Source: Spirochaetae bacterium HGW-Spirochaetae-9 (GTDB taxonomy: Bacteria; Spirochaetota; Spirochaetia; Treponematales; Rectinemataceae). Taken from it: DNA of 9,913 bases. The position numbers and the translations under genes were made by a program. The DNA is taken from contig PGXP01000039.1 of the NCBI GenBank assembly GCA_002839205.1, positions 1-9,913 of the forward strand, written 5' to 3'. The notes under the pieces were generated by a model. It made no database searches and was not told where the DNA came from. It saw only the letters and a list, made by a program, of their open reading frames with translations. Position 1 is the first letter of the stretch. Each line of letters starts with the position of its first letter. Shown piece by piece: positions 1 through 6,689 of this stretch.

Positions 1-171
1 CGAAAAAGGGTTCGCCACGGAGGGCGAAATGAAGGTGACGCCCGTCCTCGAGTCACCCTCCTCGACCGTGCAATGCCCGACCAAAACCCCGGCCACATCG
101 CTGATCCTGTTGAGCCTGCCCTTCCTCATTTCCCCGATTTCTATGCTATAATCGCCTATCCGCTTCCGCAT
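1..171 (-). CDS. DmpA/P1-family peptidase (L-aminopeptidase/D-esterase type), N-terminal part only
   Basis: Reading the minus strand from the ATG at 171-169 gives 57 codons that stay open to the window edge, so only the N-terminus is present. Residues 20-35 read LNRISDVAGVLVGHCT, followed by RTGVTFI. This matches the N-terminal signature of the P1/DmpA family (N-x-I-x-D-V-x-G-V-x-VGH-x-T ... TGVT), whose members are self-cleaving Ntn-type aminopeptidases or esterases. The cleavage site and catalytic residues would lie outside the window, so activity cannot be judged. A strong Shine-Dalgarno (AAGGAAGG, complement of 176-183) precedes the start and favours this Met over the in-frame Met15. The gene is divergent from typA across 117 bases. 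The family call is good; the substrate is unknown. Confidence 0.8.
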   Translation of the reverse strand, partial: MRKRIGDYSIEIGEMRKGRLNRISDVAGVLVGHCTVEEGDSRTGVTFISPSVANPFS

Positions 172-288
172 AATTCCTTCCTTGGGCCGATAGTATAAAC
201 CGCCTCGGACCCCCGCTCTATACCAAAAGGCCAATTATCTATACTATGGAGACATCCTCACCGCAACCAGCAATCAGGAGCCCCTATT
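172..288. promoter_or_regulatory. Divergent intergenic region between the peptidase gene and typA
   Basis: Two TATACT hexamers are arranged as an inverted pair. One reads on the minus strand (complement of 192-197) towards the peptidase gene; the other reads on the plus strand at 240-245 towards typA. The surrounding heptamers TAGTATA (191-197) and TATACTA (240-246) are perfect inverted copies. Both are plausible -10 boxes, but neither has a convincing -35 at 16-18 bp, so promoter assignment is tentative. The typA Shine-Dalgarno (AGGAG, 276-280) lies at the right end. Confidence 0.35.
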
Positions 289-2124
289 TTGGCCCGCAAA
301 GATTCCTCGAACCCGGCGATTCGGAATATCGCCATAATAGCCCATGTCGACCATGGAAAAACCACCCTCGTCGACGCCATGTTTAGACAGTCCGGCGTAT
401 TCCGGGAGGGGCAGGAAGCCCCCGAACGCCTCATGGATTCCATGGATCTTGAGCGCGAGCGCGGCATCACTATCGCCGCCAAGAACTGCTCTGTCGTCTG
501 GGAAGGCGTCAAGATCAACATTCTCGATACCCCCGGCCACGCCGACTTCGGCGGTGAGGTCGAGCGCGCCATCTCCATGGTGGACGGCGCCATCCTTCTC
601 GTCGACGCATCGGAAGGCCCCCTGCCCCAGACGCGCTTCGTACTGAGCAAGGCCCTCGCGGGCGGCCTTTCCATCATCGTCGTCATCAACAAGATCGACA
701 GGCCCGACGCCCGCCCCGCCGAAGTATTGAGCGAGGTCTACGACCTTTTCATCGACCTCGGCGCCACCGACGAACAGCTCGAGTTTCCCCTTCTCTACGC
801 CATAGGCAAGCAGGGCATGGCGAAAAAATCACTCGAGGGCGAGGGCGAAACCCTGAGCCCCCTCTTTGAGGCCATCATCGCCAGCATCGACCCGCCCGCC
901 TATTCCCAGGGGGAGCCCTTCCAGATGCTCGTCTCCGATCTCTCCTATTCCGATTACTTCGGTCGCCAGGCTATCGGCAAGGTGGTGAACGGCCGCGCCC
1001 ACTCCAAGGACGGCCTCGTGTGCATAGGGGAAGGCGATGTCCGCGAAATCCTCAATGTCTCCAAGCTCCATACCTATTCGGGGGTCAAGCTCGTCGAGGC
1101 GGAGAGCGCCGAACCCGGCGACATCATCGTCCTTTCGGGCATCGAGAACGTGCACATCGGCGACACCATCTGCACGCGGGAGGCGCCCAAGGCCCTGCCC
1201 CGTATCACCATCGACGAGCCCACCGTGTCGATGCGCTTCTACGTGAACACATCCCCCCTGTCGGGGATGGACGGCAAGAACGTCCAGTCGGGCAAGCTCT
1301 TCGATCGCCTGCGCAAGGAAACCCTCAAGAACGTCTCCATCCAGATAGAGGAAGTGGCAGGCGGAGGCGGCTACAACGTGCGGGGCAGAGGGGAGTTCCA
1401 GCTTGTCATTCTGATTGAAATGCTGAGGCGCGAGGACTTCGAGATCTGCGTCAGCCGGCCCGAAGTGATCTTCAAGCACAAGGACGGCGCCAAGCTCGAA
1501 CCCATCGAAAACCTCTTCGTCGACTGCAACGAAAACTTCGCGAGCATCGTCACCGACAAGCTCCTGGCGCGCAAGAGCCGGATGCTCTCCTATTCCTGCC
1601 ACGACGGCGGCCGCGTCCACCTCGAATTCTCGGTGCCCACGCGCGCCCTCATCGGCTATCGCGACACCTTCCTCACCGATACGAAGGGCACGGGCATCAT
1701 GAACACCTACTTCCTGGGCTACGAGCCCTACCGCGGCGACTTCAACGAGCGCTTTACGGGCTTCCTCGTCTCCGACAGGAGCGGTAACGGCGTCACCTAC
1801 GGGCTTTATCACCTCGAGCCGCGTGGGCAGCTCTTCGTCGTCCCCGGCGATCCTGTCTACGAGGGCATGATCGTCGGCGTGCACAACCTCGATTCCGACC
1901 TGCTGGTGAACCCTTCCAAGGAAAAGAAGCTCTCGAACATGCGCTCAGTCCTGAAGGACGAGGCCCTCACCCTCACGCCCATCCAGCCCATGACGCTGGA
2001 ACGCGCCATCCAGTACCTCCAGGACGAGGAGATGGTCGAGGTGACGCCCCACGCCGTCCGCCTGCGCAAGACTATCCTCGGTTCCACCGAGCGCAAGACG
2101 ACGAAGCGGGACGCCGCCCGCTAG
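289..2124 (+). CDS. typA: Translational GTPase BipA/TypA
   Basis: This encodes a 611-residue ribosome-associated GTPase of the EF-G/LepA superfamily, linked in other bacteria to 50S subunit assembly and growth under stress or cold. Visible GTPase motifs: G1 AHVDHGKT (18-25), the switch-I Thr in RGITI (58-62), G3 DTPGH (80-84) and G4 NKID (134-137). The G5 region reads YAIGKQG (170-176), where the family usually has YASA-like residues. The EF-G-like beta-barrel and domains III and V follow (GYNVRGRGEFQL). The C-terminal BipA-specific domain is intact, with VHNLDSDLLVNPSKEKKLSN and a VEVTPHAVRLRK tail. Length is normal. Translation starts at TTG 289, set by AGGAG (276-280) eight bases upstream; no in-frame ATG lies before the G1 motif. 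The stop overlaps the convergent dehydrogenase stop by four bases. It is probably monocistronic and unrelated to the catabolic genes that follow. Confidence 0.97.
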   Translation: MARKDSSNPAIRNIAIIAHVDHGKTTLVDAMFRQSGVFREGQEAPERLMDSMDLERERGITIAAKNCSVVWEGVKINILDTPGHADFGGEVERAISMVDGAILLVDASEGPLPQTRFVLSKALAGGLSIIVVINKIDRPDARPAEVLSEVYDLFIDLGATDEQLEFPLLYAIGKQGMAKKSLEGEGETLSPLFEAIIASIDPPAYSQGEPFQMLVSDLSYSDYFGRQAIGKVVNGRAHSKDGLVCIGEGDVREILNVSKLHTYSGVKLVEAESAEPGDIIVLSGIENVHIGDTICTREAPKALPRITIDEPTVSMRFYVNTSPLSGMDGKNVQSGKLFDRLRKETLKNVSIQIEEVAGGGGYNVRGRGEFQLVILIEMLRREDFEICVSRPEVIFKHKDGAKLEPIENLFVDCNENFASIVTDKLLARKSRMLSYSCHDGGRVHLEFSVPTRALIGYRDTFLTDTKGTGIMNTYFLGYEPYRGDFNERFTGFLVSDRSGNGVTYGLYHLEPRGQLFVVPGDPVYEGMIVGVHNLDSDLLVNPSKEKKLSNMRSVLKDEALTLTPIQPMTLERAIQYLQDEEMVEVTPHAVRLRKTILGSTERKTTKRDAAR

Positions 2125-3086
2125 AGGTAGATTTCCGGGTTGAGGCAGTCGGGCGGGCGGCGGCCGGCCAGCATCGCGATGAGGTTGTTCGCCGCTTTGG
2201 TGGCCATACCGTTCCTCGAAACGACGGTGGCGCTTGCCGTATGGGGCGTCATCACGACGTTCGGCAGGGCGGCCAGGCCTTCGGCGGCCTTGGGCTCGGC
2301 TTCGTACACGTCGAGGCCGGCGGCGGCTATGACACCGTCGCGCAGCGCACGCACGAGGGCAGCCTCGTCCACGACGGGACCCCGCGATGTGTTGACGAGG
2401 ACAGCCGTCTTCTTCATTCGGCGCAGGGCCGCTTCATCGATGAGGTGGCGTGTGCTGGGCATGAGGGGCACATGCACCGATACGAAGTCGGACTGTTCCA
2501 GCAGCTCGTTGAGGCTCACTCTTTTCGCCCCCAGGCGCTCTTCCATCTCCGCGCAGGGGTATTCGTCCGTGTACAGTACTTTCATGCCAAAGCCCGCTGA
2601 CTTGAGGGCGAATGCCCGGCCGATCCTGCCCGAGCCTATGACGCCCAGGGTGGCTCCCGTTATCTCCTGCCCGATGAACTGCAAAGGACCCCAACCCTTC
2701 CATTCGCCGGAACGCATGACCGCGTCCGATTCCACGACCCTGCGCGCTGCCGAGAAAAGGAGTGCCCAAGCCATCTCCGCCGTGGCCGTGGTGAGGACGT
2801 CGGGCGTGTTTGAAAGGGGAATTTTCCGCTTTGTCGCCTCGGCCACATCCATGTTGTCGTAGCCGACGGCGTAGTTGGCGAAGCCGCGCGCCTTTTTTGC
2901 CGTATCGAACACTTCCGCGTCGATTTTATCGGTGAGGAGGCAGAGCACTCCGTCGGCGTCGGCTATCTTGGCCAGTAGTTCCGCCCGAGAAAGGGGTCTG
3001 TCCTCGAGATTGACCTCGAGGTCGAAGAGGGGCCGCAGCAGGGCGAGCCCCGCCTCGGGAATTTTTCGTGTCACATATATTTTCAT
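2121..3086 (-). CDS. D-2-hydroxyacid dehydrogenase (glyoxylate/hydroxypyruvate reductase type)
   Basis: This 321-residue cytosolic NAD(P)-dependent oxidoreductase belongs to the family that interconverts 2-keto acids and D-2-hydroxy acids. The Rossmann motif GSGRIG is at 151-156. The catalytic triad is complete and correctly spaced: Arg235 in NTSRG, Glu264 in YEAEP and His282 in TPHTAS (29 and 18 residues apart, as in D-glycerate dehydrogenase). Asp174 at the end of the second beta strand suggests NAD(H) rather than NADP(H). It is the last gene of the split-transketolase operon, starting 15 bases after the upstream stop, with AGGAG at complement 3097-3101. Hydroxypyruvate is a classical ketol donor for transketolases, so a glycerate/hydroxypyruvate activity would suit this position, but that is inference. 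The exact substrate cannot be read from the sequence. Its stop codon shares CTAG with the convergent typA stop. Confidence 0.93.
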   Translation of the reverse strand: MKIYVTRKIPEAGLALLRPLFDLEVNLEDRPLSRAELLAKIADADGVLCLLTDKIDAEVFDTAKKARGFANYAVGYDNMDVAEATKRKIPLSNTPDVLTTATAEMAWALLFSAARRVVESDAVMRSGEWKGWGPLQFIGQEITGATLGVIGSGRIGRAFALKSAGFGMKVLYTDEYPCAEMEERLGAKRVSLNELLEQSDFVSVHVPLMPSTRHLIDEAALRRMKKTAVLVNTSRGPVVDEAALVRALRDGVIAAAGLDVYEAEPKAAEGLAALPNVVMTPHTASATVVSRNGMATKAANNLIAMLAGRRPPDCLNPEIYL

Positions 3087-3101
3087 GCTTTTCTCTCTCC
3101 T

Positions 3102-4058
3102 TTATCCATGAGTCTTTCTACCATGGAGAGTTCTCGCCACGGAAGCGATGTTCGCGTGGCCGAGCCCATAGCTGTCCAGTACGCCCTGGTAGTCACCCGA
3201 TTCGGCGAAGCTGTCCTCGAGGCCTATATGGTCGTAGGGTACGCATAGGCCATTTCTCGCGAGATAGTCGCCGACGAAGGTTCCTACCCCGTTCCGCGCC
3301 TGGTGGTTTTCGGCCACGAGGAGGGCGCCCGTCCTGCCGACGGAAGCGAGGATTCCCTCGATATCCAGAGGCTTGATGGAGTAGAGGTCGATCACCTCGG
3401 CTTCTATTCCTTCGCTCGCGAGCGTATCGGCCGCGGCGAGGGCCTGGAATACCATGTCGCCATAGGTCGCGATCGTTACATGGCTGCCGTTGCGCACGAC
3501 ATGGGATCCGCCGAGCCTGAATTCGTCGCCGGCCTTGTACAGCTCGTACAGGGAATCGCGCATCAGGCGCACGAAAACTGGGCCGGGTGTCGCGAGAGCC
3601 AGGTCGAATGCCGCGGCCGCCGAGACGGGATCGCAGGGGCAGAGCACTTTCATGTTGGGGAGAGTGGTCATGAAGGCGATGTCTTCCGTCGCCTGGTGGG
3701 TAACCCCGTCGATGGCGGCCGTCACCCCGCCGTGGGAGGAGAGGATCTTGACGTTGAGGTTGGGGTAGCAGACAAAGGATCGCACCATCTCGAGGGCGCG
3801 CATGGTGAGGAAGACGCCATAGCCGCAGACGATGACGTTCCTTCCCGAGCTCGCCATGCCCGCGGCGGCTGACATCGTGGATACCTCTGCGATGCCGAAG
3901 TTGAAGTAGCGTTCGGGGTACTTGTCGCCGAAGAGGTAGGAATAGGTGGAATAGCCGATGTCCGATTCGAATACGGCGAAGTCGGAGCCTTCGCCCCGCT
4001 CGGCCATCCGGGTCGAGAAGGCTTTGCGCGTGGGGGTGCCGGTAGGATTCAGGTTCAT
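3102..4058 (-). CDS. Transketolase, C-terminal subunit
   Basis: This 318-residue protein corresponds to the pyrimidine-binding and C-terminal domains of transketolase, which in many bacteria are a separate polypeptide pairing with an N-terminal subunit. The catalytic Glu that activates thiamine diphosphate is Glu58 in NFGIAE. DGVTHQATEDIA (117-128) supplies the conserved substrate-site His121. By eye, Arg11, Ser37, His121 and Arg164 occupy the positions of phosphate-contacting residues in E. coli and yeast transketolase, so phosphorylated sugars are not excluded as substrates. A C-terminal domain starts near residue 190 (HVTIATYGDM). The ATG overlaps the stop of the N-terminal subunit gene as ATGA (4055-4058), with GGGAGGGAG just upstream, so the two subunits are translationally coupled. 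The reaction is transfer of a two-carbon ketol unit from a ketose to an aldehyde; the physiological pair is unknown. Confidence 0.95.
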   Translation of the reverse strand: MNLNPTGTPTRKAFSTRMAERGEGSDFAVFESDIGYSTYSYLFGDKYPERYFNFGIAEVSTMSAAAGMASSGRNVIVCGYGVFLTMRALEMVRSFVCYPNLNVKILSSHGGVTAAIDGVTHQATEDIAFMTTLPNMKVLCPCDPVSAAAAFDLALATPGPVFVRLMRDSLYELYKAGDEFRLGGSHVVRNGSHVTIATYGDMVFQALAAADTLASEGIEAEVIDLYSIKPLDIEGILASVGRTGALLVAENHQARNGVGTFVGDYLARNGLCVPYDHIGLEDSFAESGDYQGVLDSYGLGHANIASVARTLHGRKTHG

Positions 4059-4894
4059 TTTCTCCCTCCCGCCAGTTCGGCGACAGCCTGGGCGTGCTGG
4101 GCTTCGTTGGGAGCCTTGCCGTGCCAGTCCCTCTTGTTTTCCATGAAGGAGACGCCCTTTCCCTTGACCGTTCTGGCCACGATGCAGGTTGGCCTGCCTT
4201 TGACTTCGGCAGCCTTCCGGAGGGCGCTTACCACGGCGGCCATGTCATGGCCGTCGATTTCGAAGGTTTCCCAGCCGAAGGCCTTAAACTTGCCGGCGAT
4301 CGACCCCGCGGGCATTATGTCCTCGCAGAAGCCGTCGTTCTGGAGGCCATTCCAGTCCACGATGGCGGTCAGGTTGTCCAGGCCGAACTTGGAGCCGGCC
4401 TGTGCGGCTTCCCAGACGGCTCCCTCGTTGAGCTCCCCGTCTCCGAGGAGGGTCCAGACGCGCCAAGAGGCTTTCCTGAGCTTGCCGTCGAGGGCAATGC
4501 CCACAGCCTCGCAGAAGCCCACGCCCAGCGAGCCGCTTGTCACCTCTATGCCGGGCAGCTTGCCCGCCACGGGGTGCCCTTGCAGCCGGGAATGCAACCT
4601 TCTCAGTGTGCCCAGCTCTTCGATGGGGAAGTAGCCCCGCATGGCCAGGGCCCCGTACTGGACCGGGCAGGCGTGTCCCTTGGAGAGGATGAAGCGGTCC
4701 CTGTCGGCCATGTCTGGATCGGCGGGATCGTTCTTCATGATCCCGAAGTAGAGGGCCGTGACGATATCGGCCGAGGAGAGGGAGCCGCCGCAGTGGCCCG
4801 ACTGGGCCTTGTAGACCATATCGACGATGTGGAACCGTAGCCTGGCGGCCGTGGCCTCCAGCTCGGCAATCTTTTCCTGACTGAATTCTCGCAT
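4055..4894 (-). CDS. Transketolase, N-terminal (thiamine diphosphate-binding) subunit
   Basis: This 279-residue protein matches the pyrophosphate-binding domain of transketolase. The thiamine diphosphate/metal motif runs from GDGELNEG (151-158) to Asn182 in VDWNGLQNDG. Cofactor- and substrate-site histidines are visible in SGHCGGSLS (His34), SKGHA (His74) and GHP (His107). Length is typical of the half-size subunit. It is the first gene of the minus-strand operon and starts 105-110 bases after a predicted transcription start. The ATG at 4894-4892 is preceded by a purine-rich AGGTAGAGG. Stand-alone split transketolases occur both in central pentose-phosphate metabolism and in dedicated catabolic operons (for example apiose and sulfoquinovose routes). 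Here a pathway role is favoured because the promoter carries an operator shared with other catabolic genes and because regulators are encoded divergently. Confidence 0.95.
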   Translation of the reverse strand: MREFSQEKIAELEATAARLRFHIVDMVYKAQSGHCGGSLSSADIVTALYFGIMKNDPADPDMADRDRFILSKGHACPVQYGALAMRGYFPIEELGTLRRLHSRLQGHPVAGKLPGIEVTSGSLGVGFCEAVGIALDGKLRKASWRVWTLLGDGELNEGAVWEAAQAGSKFGLDNLTAIVDWNGLQNDGFCEDIMPAGSIAGKFKAFGWETFEIDGHDMAAVVSALRKAAEVKGRPTCIVARTVKGKGVSFMENKRDWHGKAPNEAQHAQAVAELAGGRK

Positions 4895-4978
4895 GAGCCT
4901 CTACCTTGCCTTTGAGCATTTCGGAAGCGCCGTCGCGTCGCCTGATTCCACTTCGCCCGACATACTCTTAATTCTATT

Positions 4979-4993
4979 TTGTATGCAATATTT
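4979..4993. promoter_or_regulatory. Probable GntR/FCD operator O1 of the transketolase operon
   Basis: TTGTATGCAATATTT occurs here and again, identical over all 15 bases, at 9254-9268. The core TTG-TATG-CAA is an inverted repeat and resembles the TTGTATACAA-like operators of the FadR/FCD branch of GntR regulators. It lies about 7-21 bases downstream of the predicted transcription start of the minus-strand operon, a position where bound repressor would block initiation or clearance. The left outer arm is imperfect (5 of 7 positions match the perfect copy at 9250-9267). Confidence 0.65.
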
Positions 4994-5006
4994 CAAACGC
5001 AAAAAA

Positions 5007-5035
5007 AGAATACCATGGGCGAAAACATATGTCAA
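5007..5035 (-). promoter_or_regulatory. Promoter of the transketolase-dehydrogenase operon
   Basis: On the minus strand, a perfect -35 TTGACA (complement of 5030-5035) is separated by 17 bases from TATTCT (complement of 5007-5012; 4 of 6 consensus bases). Transcription would start near 5000, leaving a leader of roughly 105 bases before the transketolase N-subunit ATG at 4894. Operator O1 lies inside the beginning of this leader. Confidence 0.6.
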
Positions 5036-5049
5036 TGTGAAAAATTGAT

Positions 5050-5063
5050 TTTTGCATGCAAAA
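5050..5063. promoter_or_regulatory. Palindrome, probable second GntR operator O2
   Basis: TTTTGCATGCAAAA is a perfect 14-bp palindrome. Its core TTGCATGCAA differs from the O1/O3 core TTGTATGCAA at one base. It sits between the -35 boxes of the two divergent promoters and ends two bases before the gntR -35. Its centre is 73 bp from that of O1, close to seven helical turns, so both sites would face the same side of the DNA. Confidence 0.5.
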
Positions 5064-5065
5064 TA

Positions 5066-5094
5066 TTGACAGCCCTCGACAAGAGGGATATAGT
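5066..5094 (+). promoter_or_regulatory. Promoter of the tandem gntR genes
   Basis: Perfect -35 TTGACA (5066-5071), a 17-base spacer and -10 TATAGT (5089-5094; 5 of 6 consensus bases). The expected transcription start, near 5101, falls on the likely ATG start codon at 5102, which would make the mRNA leaderless or nearly so. Confidence 0.65.
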
Positions 5095-5101
5095 GGAACA
5101 A

Positions 5102-5749
5102 ATGCAGAAGATAGACTACCCCGATCTGTCGGAAAAAGTGTACAGGGCCTTGCGCATCATGATCCTCGAGGGGGAACTCGTCCCCGGGGAAAAACTCAAG
5201 CAGGACATACTCGCTACGCGGCTCGGCATCTCCCGCACGCCGCTCGCGGCGGCATTCTCCAAGCTCGAGAAGGAAATGCTCATCGAGCTTCTCCCGAGGA
5301 GGGGAGCCCGGGTCCGATCCCTCGACAGCAAGGAACTCCTGGACCTCTACGACATTAGGATAAGGCTCGAGCCCCTCGGCGCGAGCGGCGTGGCGAAGAA
5401 CGGAACCAGGGAGGATCTTCGCGCCCTGCGCGAGCTTCTCGCGGTATACAAGGCCCTCGTCGATATCGACAACCCGAGGGAGGTGAGGCGGGCCGATTAC
5501 GAGTTCCATCTCGCCATCGCGCGGATGTCGGGGAACGAGTCGCTCTACAGGATCATATCGGCTTTCAATATAGTCTTCATCTGCAACCAGGGAGGTCTTC
5601 TCAAGCCGGCGAGAAGCAGCTACGAGGAACACGCGGCTCTCATGGAAGCCCTTTCGGCCCATGACGAGGCGCTTGCGGCATCGATCATGAGGGACCACCT
5701 CGCCGATTCGAGACACAGACTGCTGAGCAGCCTCCAGGAGGTCCCGTGA
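5102..5749 (+). CDS. GntR-family (FCD domain) transcriptional regulator 1
   Basis: This 215-residue protein has an N-terminal winged helix (about 5-72; SEKVYRALRIMILEGELVPG, then DILATRLGISRTPLAAAFSKL) and an all-helical FCD ligand-binding domain. The FCD metal/ligand residues are visible as Asp132 and His136 (ADYEFH), His177 (YEEH) and His199 (MRDH), so it probably senses a carboxylate-type effector through a bound metal. The start at ATG 5102 fits family N-termini. GTG 5093 has a nearby GAGGG (5083-5087) but lies inside the predicted -10 box, and ATG 5015 would place operators within the gene. It is divergent from the transketolase operon and overlaps the next gtgA by four bases, so it most likely represses both the neighbouring operon and itself. 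The effector is unknown. Confidence 0.93.
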   Translation: MQKIDYPDLSEKVYRALRIMILEGELVPGEKLKQDILATRLGISRTPLAAAFSKLEKEMLIELLPRRGARVRSLDSKELLDLYDIRIRLEPLGASGVAKNGTREDLRALRELLAVYKALVDIDNPREVRRADYEFHLAIARMSGNESLYRIISAFNIVFICNQGGLLKPARSSYEEHAALMEALSAHDEALAASIMRDHLADSRHRLLSSLQEVP

Positions 5750-6429
5750 GCATCATCGAATCGACCGTCGTCGCGGACGAAGTATACCGGCGCGTCAGGC
5801 TCCTCATAATCGAAGGCAAGCTGCCGCCGGGGTCGCGGGTCGACCGCCGCGTGCTGGCGACCGAGCTCGGCGTTTCCATGACACCCGTCAATGAGGCTGT
5901 GGCGAGGCTGGTGGGGGAAAGATTCCTGGAGCGCAAGCTGGGCACCACGAGGGACAGCGACGGGTTTTTCGTGCCGGAGAGGCCTACGGAAGAGCTGGCT
6001 CACGTGTTCGCGGTCAGGGCCGGCATCGAAGCCATAGCGGCCCGGCTCTGCGTGGAGCGTCTCTTGGACGGCGCCGATCCGGCGCCCATGGAGGCGATCT
6101 GCCAGTGCTTCTCGAGATACCCTGATGGCCACGTGTTCGAGGCCGATGAACGTAAAGCGTATCTGGCCGAGGACATGAAGTTCCACGAATCCATCATGGA
6201 GTACGCGGGCAACCCCGTGCTCACCGATATAGACCGCAATCTGGGCTGCATCCACAGAAGCTGGATCAAGGGACTCATACGTCCGCCCGAGGCGACCCTC
6301 CCGGAGCATCGCGAGATCATCGCGGCCTTCCGCGCCCGGGATGCCGATCTCGTCCATGCGCTGCTCATCCAGCACATGCTCAGGACGAGGATAGTCCTCC
6401 TCCAGTCCGTGAAGGATGGGGGCAAGTAG
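5746..6429 (+). CDS. GntR-family (FCD domain) transcriptional regulator 2
   Basis: This 227-residue protein has the same architecture as its upstream neighbour: a winged helix (about 8-66; EVYRRVRLLIIEGKLPPGSR, then ATELGVSMTPVNEAVARL) and an FCD domain with Asp143 and His147 (EDMKFH), His188 (PEHRE) and His210 (IQHM). Sequence identity to regulator 1 is clearly partial, so this is not a recent duplication. GTG 5746 overlaps the upstream TGA as GTGA, and AGGAGG (5736-5741) lies four bases before it, implying translational coupling and similar amounts of both proteins. FCD regulators act as dimers, so a heterodimer is possible but unproven. The recognition-helix region differs (SMTPVNEAV against SRTPLAAAF), so the two may prefer different operators. 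A candidate terminator follows at 6505. Confidence 0.93.
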   Translation: MSIIESTVVADEVYRRVRLLIIEGKLPPGSRVDRRVLATELGVSMTPVNEAVARLVGERFLERKLGTTRDSDGFFVPERPTEELAHVFAVRAGIEAIAARLCVERLLDGADPAPMEAICQCFSRYPDGHVFEADERKAYLAEDMKFHESIMEYAGNPVLTDIDRNLGCIHRSWIKGLIRPPEATLPEHREIIAAFRARDADLVHALLIQHMLRTRIVLLQSVKDGGK

Positions 6430-6440
6430 GCTTCTTCCGA

Positions 6441-6452
6441 GGATTAAAGACT
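6441..6452 (+). repeat. Left copy of imperfect direct repeat flanking the abiE module
   Basis: GGATTAAAGACT here matches GGATTCAAGACT at 8301-8312 in 11 of 12 bases, and TTCTG follows both copies at a slightly different spacing. The copies bracket the AT-richer segment that holds the AbiE genes. This could be a degenerate attachment or target-site duplication, or chance. Confidence 0.35.
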
Positions 6453-6504
6453 TCTGAAATGATGCTTTTTTTAATAAAAACGAGAGCAACCTGAGAGTCT
6501 ACAG

Positions 6505-6532
6505 AATTGGGGGAAGTCCACACCCCTCAATT
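6505..6532 (+). terminator. Candidate rho-independent terminator after the gntR pair
   Basis: AATTGGGGG (6505-6513) can pair with CCCCTCAATT (6523-6532) to form about nine base pairs including one G-T wobble, around a 9-10 base loop. It is followed by TTGATTATTT, a broken T-rich tail. Position 76 bases past the stop of regulator 2 fits termination of that operon. The interrupted T tract lowers confidence. Confidence 0.45.
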
Positions 6533-6567
6533 TTGATTATTTCCACCATCACTTTACTGCAAATTAT

Positions 6568-6628
6568 CTCGATATTGCATCGAGCCTTCCTTAAAGACGA
6601 TGAAAACGAGATGAAAGACAAGTTTTCA
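6568..6628. repeat. Two inverted repeats upstream of the abiE promoter
   Basis: CTCGAT-N5-ATCGAG (6568-6584) and TGAAAAC-N14-GTTTTCA (6601-6607 and 6622-6628) are perfect inverted repeats in the AT-rich stretch before the abiE promoter. AbiEi antitoxins in other bacteria bind inverted repeats in their own promoter, so these are candidate operators. They lie upstream of the -35, which is not the expected place for simple repression. Confidence 0.35.
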
Positions 6629-6650
6629 ATATTGGGAGTGTAGAGACATA

Positions 6651-6680
6651 TTGCAAACAGATATACGTAAGTGTTATCAT
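6651..6680 (+). promoter_or_regulatory. Promoter of the abiE operon (extended -10)
   Basis: TTGCAA (6651-6656) is followed after 18 bases by TATCAT (6675-6680), which matches the -10 consensus at 5 of 6 positions and is preceded by TG at 6672-6673, giving an extended -10. The predicted start near 6687 lies only about three bases before the abiEi ATG. Confidence 0.55.
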
Positions 6681-6689
6681 TATGTCTGT

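Noticed and set aside
829..1884. 351-codon open frame antisense to typA
   Set aside because: It lies wholly within a certain gene, has no recognisable domain, and is the kind of long antisense frame that GC-rich coding DNA produces.
2106..2121. GCGGG/CCCGC hairpin at the typA stop, as a terminator
   Set aside because: The stem is only five base pairs and no T tract follows on either strand.
4094..4840. 248-codon open frame antisense to the transketolase N-subunit
   Set aside because: It overlaps a gene with intact catalytic motifs and shows no start signal or domain of its own.
5015..5101. Upstream in-frame starts for gntR 1 (ATG 5015, and the longer reading from 4979)
   Set aside because: They would put both operators and the consensus promoter inside the coding region and add residues not expected before the winged helix.
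5620..6489. 289-codon open frame antisense to the second gntR gene
   Set aside because: It is a mirror of a clear FCD regulator and its protein is low-complexity and unlike any family I know.
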